The notes beneath the pieces were generated by a model. It saw nothing but the letters and a program-made list of their open reading frames with translations. It was not told where the DNA came from and searched no databases. A stretch of 64,000 nucleotides of DNA from Bryobacterales bacterium (GTDB lineage: Bacteria > Acidobacteriota > Terriglobia > Bryobacterales > Bryobacteraceae). Below, in pieces: positions 58,124 to 64,000 of this stretch (its first letter is position 1; the number at the start of each line of letters is the position of its first letter). Made by a program: the position numbers and the translations under genes. The stretch spans positions 29,013 to 93,012 of the forward strand of contig JADZBH010000018.1 in the NCBI GenBank assembly GCA_020852175.1, in the 5' to 3' direction.

Positions 58124-59146
58124 TTAGTGGTCCCGCTCGGTCACCAGGTCGGTCACGGCGTACAGCGCGCGCTGGTAGGGCGACTCGGGGAAACTCAGCA
58201 TCATCGAACGCGCTTTCTCGGTGAACTCCTGCGCCCGGGCCTTGGCCCGCGCGATGCCGTCGTAGCGCTTCACGATCGTCTGGACGGTGGAAAAGGACAC
58301 GTTATCGTAGTGCCGGTCGGCGAGCACGCGCGCCACCATCTCACGCTCTTCCGGCGTTGCCGCGCCCAGCGCGTAGATGAGCGGCAGCGTCACCTTGCCT
58401 TCGCGCAGGTCATTGCCCACCGGCTTGCCGAGCACGCGTTCGCTTGCCGTGAAGTCCAGTACATCGTCAACCAGTTGGAACGCCATGCCGAGGTTCCAGG
58501 CAAAGTCGTTCAACCGGCTCTCCACGTCCTCGCTCGCGCCGGCCACCACGGCGCCCAGCCGCGCGCAGGCGGCGAACAGGCTGGCCGTCTTGCGGTCCAC
58601 CAGTTCCATGTAGTCCGACTCGGTGACGCCAATCTTGCCCATCGTCTCCAACTGCCGCAACTCACCCTCCACCATCATCTGGGTGAGCGTGATCAGAATG
58701 TCGAGGATGGCGAAGTTGCGCTCGCGCAAGGCGATCTGGAACGCCTGCATGTACAGCCAGTCGCCGGCCAGCACGCAGGTCTGGTTGCCCCACAGCACGT
58801 TCGCCGAAGGTTTGCCCCGCCGCGTGCGTGCGTCGTCGATCACGTCGTCGTGCACCAGAGTCGCCGTGTGAATCATCTCGACGACGGCGGCCAGCGCGAT
58901 GGCGCTATCGTTGGTGGTTCCAGCCAGTTTATTGGCCAGCAGCAGGAGAATCGGACGCAGCCGCTTGCCCCCATTTGCCTGCAAGTGACGGCTGATCGAG
59001 GTCACCGCATCGGCCGAAGCCACCGACTCCAGTCCAATGACACGTTCCATCTTCTCCAGATCCGCTTTCACCAACTCGCGGATCTCGAGCGCCGTCAAAG
59101 TTGCGCCCAGCCTGCTGAATGCCATGAAACCCTTCAGTGTATCCAT
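58124..59146 (-). CDS. Polyprenyl (trans-isoprenyl) diphosphate synthase
   Basis: 340-aa head-to-tail prenyltransferase of the IspB/IspA type, probably making the side chain of a respiratory quinone. First aspartate-rich motif VHDDVIDDARTRRG with Asp100/101/104; second motif FQLVDDVLDF; GGKRLRPILLLL and GKPVGNDLREGKVTLPLIYAL are present. The ATG at 59146 follows the tatD stop by 5 nt; the longer open frame overlaps tatD and is rejected. It is the last gene of the larC-metG-tatD unit. Confidence 0.92.
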   Translation of the reverse strand: MDTLKGFMAFSRLGATLTALEIRELVKADLEKMERVIGLESVASADAVTSISRHLQANGGKRLRPILLLLANKLAGTTNDSAIALAAVVEMIHTATLVHDDVIDDARTRRGKPSANVLWGNQTCVLAGDWLYMQAFQIALRERNFAILDILITLTQMMVEGELRQLETMGKIGVTESDYMELVDRKTASLFAACARLGAVVAGASEDVESRLNDFAWNLGMAFQLVDDVLDFTASERVLGKPVGNDLREGKVTLPLIYALGAATPEEREMVARVLADRHYDNVSFSTVQTIVKRYDGIARAKARAQEFTEKARSMMLSFPESPYQRALYAVTDLVTERDH

Positions 59147-59151
59147 CTGGA

Positions 59152-59979
59152 TCAGGCCCCCGCAAACGGGGCAGGTTCCGGAGTCCCGCGCGGGGCCCCG
59201 CCGGCCGGCGGAAACAGCCGGTCGAAATTCCGTGTCGCCGTCCGGCATAACTCCTCATAGCTCACGCCACGCTCGGCGGCTACCCTTCTGGCGGTCTCCA
59301 CGATAAAGGCCGGTTCGTTGCGCTTGCCGCGATAAGGAACCGGAGCCAGATACGGCGCATCGGTCTCCACGAGCAACCGGTCCTCGGGCAAGGCGCGCAC
59401 GGCCTCGCGCAACTCCTCCGAGCGCGGGAACGTGGCCACGCCGGCAATGCTGATGTAAAAGCCCATCCCCAGGCAGCGTTCGGCCTCGGCCGGGCCGCCG
59501 CTGAAACAATGCATCACGCCCGGCAGTCCGTACGGAGTCCAATGCTCATCGAGAATCGCAAAGGTGTCCGCCCATGCCTCGCGCGTGTGAATAATGACGG
59601 GCGCGCCCGCCGCCCGCGCCACGGCCAGTTGGTCGCGAAACACGGCACGCTGCACTTCGCGCGGCGCATGATCGTAGTGATAGTCGAGTCCGATTTCGCC
59701 CAGCCCCAATACCTTCGGGTGGCGCAGGAGCGGCTCCAGTTCGGCCAGTGTGGCTTCCGAGGCTTTCCCGGCGTCGTGCGGATGCACTCCCACCGTGGCC
59801 CACACGGGCGCATGGCGGCTGGCCACGCGGATGGCGGCTTCCAGGTCCGGCGGGCCGTCGCCGGAGCCGATGGCGAGCATCCGCTCGACACCGGCCTCCA
59901 GGGCCCGTTCGATGACAGCTTCGAGGTCCTGCGCGAACCGCGGTCCGTCCAGATGACAATGCGAATCGACGAGAGCCAT
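59152..59979 (-). CDS. tatD: TatD family metal-dependent hydrolase/DNase
   Basis: 275-aa TIM-barrel hydrolase. Metal ligands in LVDSHCHLDG, GVHPHDA, GLGEIGLDYHYDHAP, VIIHTREAW, VMHCFSG and LVETDAPYLAPVPYRGKRNEP. It starts 1 nt after metG, matching the frequent metG-tatD pairing in bacteria. The C-terminus carries a short Pro/Ala-rich tail. Confidence 0.94.
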   Translation of the reverse strand: MALVDSHCHLDGPRFAQDLEAVIERALEAGVERMLAIGSGDGPPDLEAAIRVASRHAPVWATVGVHPHDAGKASEATLAELEPLLRHPKVLGLGEIGLDYHYDHAPREVQRAVFRDQLAVARAAGAPVIIHTREAWADTFAILDEHWTPYGLPGVMHCFSGGPAEAERCLGMGFYISIAGVATFPRSEELREAVRALPEDRLLVETDAPYLAPVPYRGKRNEPAFIVETARRVAAERGVSYEELCRTATRNFDRLFPPAGGAPRGTPEPAPFAGA

Positions 59980-61917
59980 CTACTTCAGGCGCGCCCCCAC
60001 CGGTACGTCTTCCAGGAACGCGGCAAGCACGGGCGAGCCGCCTTCGAGCGATGCCGCCACGATCATCCCCTGGCTCAGGATGCCACGCAATTTGCGCGGT
60101 TCCAGGTTGGCCACGATCACCACCTTCCGGCCCACCAGCGTCTCCGGCTCGTAGGCGAGCGCGATGCCCGCCACGATGCTGCGCGGCTCCGTCTCGCCAA
60201 TGTCCACACTCAGGTGCAGCAGCTTGTCGGCTCCCTTCACGCGTGCCGCGGTCTTCACCTCGCCGACGCGCAAATCCACCTGCGCGAAAGCGTCAATCGT
60301 GACCGGCGGCATCGGCTCGGGCCGCGTCCCTTGCACCGCCTGGGGCTCTTCGTCCTTCTGCCCCAGCAGCGCCTTCTGCCGCGCCGTCTCTTTCTCCTCA
60401 AGCGCGCGCATCTGTTCCACCGCCGGAGCCAACTCCACGCGGGGAAACACCGCCGAGGTTTCGCCCGCGGTCTGCCCGCCCTTCCATTGGCCCCAGGCCA
60501 AGTGGTCGATCCGCTGCGCGGCCAGCGGCTCCGGGCAGCCCAACTGGGTCCAGATTTTCTCCGCCGAATCGGGCATCACCGGGGCCAGCAGCACCGTCAC
60601 GATGCGCAGCACCTCGGCCGCCGTGTAGAGCGTTTCGTCCAACTGCTCCGCGGCCGCCGGGTCCTTTACAAGCTTCCAGGGCGCGCGCTCGACAATAAAC
60701 TTGTCCGCCGTCCCAATCAGGCTCCACACGGCGTCCAGACCCCTGGAAAACGCCAACTCGTCGAAGCTGGTTCGCGCCTGCGCGATCGCGGCCGCGGCCG
60801 CCCAGGACACCGCCGCGTCGCCCGCGTGCGACGGAACCACGCCGCCGCGATACTGCCGGATCATGCTTAGCGTGCGGCTGGCCAGGTTGCCCAAACCGTT
60901 GGCCAGGTCCGAATTGTAACGGCCCACCAGCGCGTCGAAACTGAAGCTGCCATCCTGGCCGAAGTGAATCTCCCGCAGCAGGAAGTAGCGCAGCGCGTCA
61001 ATGCCCATCACGTCGCGAATCGGCGCCGCCCGCACGATGTTGCCGCGCGACTTCGACATCTTGTCGTTCTCGAACAGCAGCCAGCCGTGCGCGAAAATTG
61101 TCTTCGGCAACTCCCACCCGGCCGCCCACAGAAACGCCGGCCAGTAAATGGCGTGGAACCGCACGATCTCTTTCCCGATCAGGTGAAGATCGGCCGGCCA
61201 CAGATGCTCGCCCTCTACCGCGCTCTTGTAGGTGGTCAGCGCGTCGAACCAGACGTAGAAGACGTGCTTGGGTTCGTCCGGCACCGGAATGCCCCACTGA
61301 ATCGTCGTGCGCGAGATCGAAAGATCCTTCAGACCCTGCGACACGAAGGCGATCACCTCGTTGCGCCGCGTCTCGGGCTGAATGAAATCCGGTTGCTCCT
61401 CGTAAAGCTTCAATAGCCTCTCGGTGAAGGCCGAAAGCTTGAAATAGAGGTTCTCCTCGGTTACCGTCTCGGTCGGCCGCCCGCAATCCGGGCACGCATC
61501 GCCGGGCTTGGCGTCGTTCACGTACAACTCATCGAACACGCAATACTGGCCCGTGTATGAGCCTTTGTAGATGTAGCCGTTCTCCTTGCAGCGCCGGTAG
61601 AGATCCTGCACCACGGCATGATGCCGCGGGTCCGATGTGCGCCGGAATCTGTCGATCGACAGGCCCAGCGTCTCCCACTGCCGGCGGAATTCGGCCGACA
61701 CCAGATCGGTGAACTCCTGCGGCGTCTTGTTCACGTTCTTCGCCGCTCGCTCGATCTTCTGCCCGTGCTCGTCGGTGCCGGTGGTCAACACCACGTCATA
61801 GCCGCACATGGACTTGTGGCGCTTAATCAGGTCGGCCGCGATCGTCGTGTAGGTGTGCCCAATGTGCGGCGCGGCATTCACGTAATAAATCGGAGTGGTG
61901 AGATAGAACTTAGGCAT
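59980..61917 (-). CDS. metG: Methionyl-tRNA synthetase
   Basis: 645-aa class I synthetase. HIGH at 18-21 (NAAPHIGHTYTTIAAD), a zinc knuckle ACPDCGRPTET, KMSKS in ENDKMSKSRGN and a C-terminal tRNA-binding EMAP/Trbp111-like domain (DAFAQVDLRVGEVKTAARVKGADKLLHLSVDIG) typical of the dimeric form. The ATG overlaps the larC end by 8 nt. No T-box or SAM riboswitch is apparent. Confidence 0.96.
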   Translation of the reverse strand: MPKFYLTTPIYYVNAAPHIGHTYTTIAADLIKRHKSMCGYDVVLTTGTDEHGQKIERAAKNVNKTPQEFTDLVSAEFRRQWETLGLSIDRFRRTSDPRHHAVVQDLYRRCKENGYIYKGSYTGQYCVFDELYVNDAKPGDACPDCGRPTETVTEENLYFKLSAFTERLLKLYEEQPDFIQPETRRNEVIAFVSQGLKDLSISRTTIQWGIPVPDEPKHVFYVWFDALTTYKSAVEGEHLWPADLHLIGKEIVRFHAIYWPAFLWAAGWELPKTIFAHGWLLFENDKMSKSRGNIVRAAPIRDVMGIDALRYFLLREIHFGQDGSFSFDALVGRYNSDLANGLGNLASRTLSMIRQYRGGVVPSHAGDAAVSWAAAAAIAQARTSFDELAFSRGLDAVWSLIGTADKFIVERAPWKLVKDPAAAEQLDETLYTAAEVLRIVTVLLAPVMPDSAEKIWTQLGCPEPLAAQRIDHLAWGQWKGGQTAGETSAVFPRVELAPAVEQMRALEEKETARQKALLGQKDEEPQAVQGTRPEPMPPVTIDAFAQVDLRVGEVKTAARVKGADKLLHLSVDIGETEPRSIVAGIALAYEPETLVGRKVVIVANLEPRKLRGILSQGMIVAASLEGGSPVLAAFLEDVPVGARLK

Positions 61918-63064
61918 TCTTCGTATACGCCTGGCTGACTTCGCTCAAGATCCGCTGCAACGGAAGGCCGGTGGTCCGGGCCAGAGTCCGGCAGTCTTCG
62001 TATTCCGGAGCGAACGCTCCGCTTTCGGCCACCTTCACGCGGGCGCGTCCGTGCGCTGTTTCCACCTCCACGATCCGCCGCGCCTGCACGCGCCGTTCGG
62101 CCTGGAAAAACCGCACGCCGAGCGAGGAGGTCTCGGCCATCAGCAGCCCGGCCAGCTTTTCGCGGTCCTCCGGCCTTGCCAGCACGCGCAGCAGCGTGCC
62201 CGGACGCGACTTTTTCATCAGCAGTGGCTGCATCGTCACGTCCAGCGCGCCCGCTTCCAGCAACCGCTCCATGGCCCAGCCCAACACCTCGGGCGTCGAA
62301 TCGTCGATGTTGGCCTCGATCACCTCCACCATCGCCGATTCGCGCGCGCCGCTGGTCTGGCCAATCATCGCCCGCAGTACGTTGGCATGCTCGGGAAAGT
62401 CCTTGTCGCCCGCGCCGTAGCCGATGCTTTCGATTTTCAACGGCGGCATGGGGCCGAAATCGCCTGCCAGCGCCGACACGATCGCCGCGCCCGTCGGCGT
62501 CGCCAACTCCGAAGCCGGACCGCGCGAGTAGATCGGCTTGCCTTTCAACAGCAGAGCCGTGGCCGGCGTCGGCACCGGCATGATGCCGTGGTCGGTGCTC
62601 ACCGTTCCGCTGCCGACATTGATGGGCGAGCACACGACGGCTTCAACCCCCAACAGGTCCAGCCCCACGCAGGCGCCCACGATGTCGGCGATCGAATCCA
62701 CCGCGCCCACCTCGTGGAAATGCACCTTCTCGATCGGCGTCCCGTGCACCGACGACTCGCTTTCGCCAAGCTTCTGGAACACCAGCTTCGCGTTAGCCCG
62801 CGCCCGCTCGCTCAGTGCTCCGCCGTCGATCATCTTGAGGATGTGGGGCAGGTGGCGGTGTGTCCTGGTGTCTGTCCAAGCCACATGGAACTTCGCGGCC
62901 GCGATGTCGCGCCGCTTCGTCCGGTCCAGTGTGAACCGAGCGCCCGTGCCCAGGCTCTCCAGCGCCGCGATCAGTTGCGCCGCATCCGCTCCGGCGTCCA
63001 CAAGGGCGCCTACCGTCATATCGCCGCTGATGCCGGCGAACGCATCGAAATAGCAGATCTTCAT
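61910..63064 (-). CDS. larC: Nickel pincer cofactor biosynthesis protein LarC
   Basis: 384-aa LarC (DUF111), the CTP-dependent nickel-insertion enzyme for the lactate racemase pincer cofactor. MKICYFDAFAGISGDM, KVHFHEVGAVDSIADIVGA, STDHGIMPVPTPATALLL and EANIDDSTPEVLGWAMERLLEAGALDVTMQPLLMKKSRPG are family hallmarks. It is a single uninterrupted frame, unlike lactobacilli where a programmed frameshift splits it. LarA, LarB and LarE are not in the window. It is the first gene of a unit with metG. Confidence 0.93.
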   Translation of the reverse strand: MKICYFDAFAGISGDMTVGALVDAGADAAQLIAALESLGTGARFTLDRTKRRDIAAAKFHVAWTDTRTHRHLPHILKMIDGGALSERARANAKLVFQKLGESESSVHGTPIEKVHFHEVGAVDSIADIVGACVGLDLLGVEAVVCSPINVGSGTVSTDHGIMPVPTPATALLLKGKPIYSRGPASELATPTGAAIVSALAGDFGPMPPLKIESIGYGAGDKDFPEHANVLRAMIGQTSGARESAMVEVIEANIDDSTPEVLGWAMERLLEAGALDVTMQPLLMKKSRPGTLLRVLARPEDREKLAGLLMAETSSLGVRFFQAERRVQARRIVEVETAHGRARVKVAESGAFAPEYEDCRTLARTTGLPLQRILSEVSQAYTKNA

Positions 63065-63094
63065 GGGAAACCGCCGAACCCGGCGACCTCCCCA

Positions 63095-63253
63095 TTATTT
63101 CATGGCCGCCCCCGCCGCCGTCCGGGCCTGTTCGGGTTCGTCCAGCATCGCGGCCGGACGGTCGTAGCCCATCGCTATCCCGCCGCTATTCTCATAGCCC
63201 CAGACGTAGCGGAACCGCCCTCCCACGCGCAAGTCCACCTCGCACACCGTCAT
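63095..63253 (-). pseudogene. Remnant of an SRPBCC/AHSA1 domain gene
   Basis: A 52-codon frame MTVCEVDLRVGGRFRYVWGY... carries the beginning of the activator-of-Hsp90-homologue domain (CEVDLRVGGRFRYVWG is close to the family's CEIDLRPGGRYRFVWR). In-frame residues T-G-T-S-W-R directly before it also fit the family but are cut off by a TAG. The rest of the domain is missing and the tail reads into Ala-rich sequence, so this is a decayed fragment. Confidence 0.5.
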
Positions 63254-63401
63254 CCGCCAGCTCGTCCCGGTCTATCCTGTCTTTGGCCATCCGCTTCTGT
63301 GCTCCTTCTGTGAAAGCCTTGGAATACTTCCACTGGAGCCAGCAGCGGCTGGCCTGTCAAGCCCTCAATTTACACTCTGGATTTTACGCGACTGTGCGAC
63401 A
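63254..63401. other. Gene-free junction to lower-GC sequence
   Basis: No coding frame, hairpin or repeat is evident. GC content falls across this stretch from the host level (mid-60s percent) toward about 50% in hand-counted lines to its right, suggesting a boundary of acquired DNA. Confidence 0.4.
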
Positions 63402-64000
63402 TCATCGCTGCCTGTTCTCAGAGAATAGGAAATTCACCTGCGAGCAGCATGGACAGCGATAGAGCAACCTGAAAAAACGATGAACGCTCCGGCGGTCTAG
63501 ACCGGCGCCGCAGGACATACAGACATTTATGTACCCTTGTTCGCTCACCAAGGGGCTGGTCCGCACAGTTGGGGCAAAGGCTAATGCCCAACCGTAACGC
63601 GATAGACCTGTACTAAGCATGGAGTCCGTCATTCTGCTGGCAACGTTAAGCCATAAGCGGATCGTATTAAAACACCAATTGGGTAAATGGCCGAGCCATC
63701 GCATTCTCCGCGGGAGGGGGCCCGGTAATCGGCCCAGCGGGGCAGGGAGGAAGTTGCTCCTATTTACAAATATAAATGAGGTAAATAGCTCAGTCGACCC
63801 AGCTAGGTGCAACGCCGTGCCGGATTCAATAGCGTGGACGACTGTCTCAAAACGGAACTGCTGAACATGGCCGCCGCCACATAAGAGGATGCGGTAGAGG
63901 CGGTCGCTGAAACTCTTCCCGTCAGGCACTGAGACGAAGAGGCGGCCTTCTGGCTGCAACACGCGGCGGATTTCTCGAATTGTCGCGGCCAGTTCGTGCA
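63402..64000 (-). CDS. SAM-dependent methyltransferase, 5' part beyond window
   Basis: The C-terminal portion of a class I methyltransferase (type 11): HELAATIREIRRVLQPEGRLFVSVPDGKSFSDRLYRILL is the motif-IV region following the SAM site, which lies outside the window. The C-terminus has a small zinc-ribbon-like CMSCGAG...CPCCSQ arrangement. GC content and codon use are lower than in the rest of the window, which suggests horizontal transfer; such genes often belong to surface-glycan clusters (inference). Confidence 0.7.
   Translation of the reverse strand, partial: HELAATIREIRRVLQPEGRLFVSVPDGKSFSDRLYRILLCGGGHVQQFRFETVVHAIESGTALHLAGSTELFTSFIFVNRSNFLPAPLGRLPGPLPRRMRWLGHLPNWCFNTIRLWLNVASRMTDSMLSTGLSRYGWALAFAPTVRTSPLVSEQGYINVCMSCGAGLDRRSVHRFFRLLYRCPCCSQVNFLFSENRQR

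Overview
The window reads as chromosome of a GC-rich, motile, respiring Gram-negative bacterium, most likely an acidobacterium of the Bryobacterales/Solibacter type. This is inferred from a large Oar-like TonB-dependent receptor with an N-terminal carboxypeptidase-regulatory domain, a VWA protein of the kind common in Acidobacteria, and many short exported lipoprotein, sulfatase and amidohydrolase genes. I saw no rRNA, tRNA, CRISPR array, insertion sequence or phage gene. The right edge (from about 63.1 kb) has visibly lower GC and a decayed gene, and looks like the border of an acquired segment.

Layout. 0-1 kb: molybdate importer modB-modC (modC cut by the window edge). 1-3 kb: a secreted orphan and an APS kinase with a degenerate ATP-sulfurylase-like front half. 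3-12.5 kb: a compact complex I operon in the order nuoC-D-I-J-K-L-M-N-H, lacking A, B, E, F and G. 12.7-16.6 kb: DUF2461 protein, murB, malQ. 16.6-21.7 kb (minus strand): a subtilisin-like protease, a CHAT (caspase-like) protease, a small ORF and a 453-aa orphan, possibly one functional cassette. 21.7-26.9 kb: exported MsrA, a cupredoxin-like lipoprotein with a di-heme peroxidase, purS, glmS, YjbQ. 27-30.6 kb: TonB receptor and its terminator. 30.6-38.6 kb: exported amidohydrolase, ArsM, sulfatase, DUF885, aldo/keto reductase, lipoprotein, geranylgeranyl-reductase-like flavoprotein. 38.6-44.2 kb: hemL, membrane/thioredoxin genes, SDR, tartrate/D-malate dehydrogenase. 44.2-46.8 kb: cheY-cheX behind a sigma-28-type promoter, then an HlyD-family adaptor behind a palindromic operator. 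46.8-55.2 kb: DAHP synthase with an upstream aromatic leader peptide and terminator, argS, a GntR regulator with a 30-bp palindrome, aconitase. 55.2-63.1 kb (minus): 2-hydroxyacid dehydrogenase, LexA-like protease, VWA protein, and larC-metG-tatD-polyprenyl synthase. 63.4-64 kb: truncated SAM methyltransferase.

Two regulatory observations stand out. (1) A TANNNT hexamer lies 6-14 nt upstream of the start codon of about twenty transcription-unit-leading genes, which implies that leaderless or near-leaderless transcripts are common here; genes with longer leaders (cheY, TonB receptor, DAHP synthase) have clear Shine-Dalgarno sequences instead. (2) A 13-residue leader peptide, MLSHVSFAYRFWS, itself preceded by such a hexamer, is followed by alternative RNA pairings and a perfect 10-bp terminator just before the DAHP synthase gene. 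This is a textbook attenuator architecture responding to Phe/Tyr/Trp.
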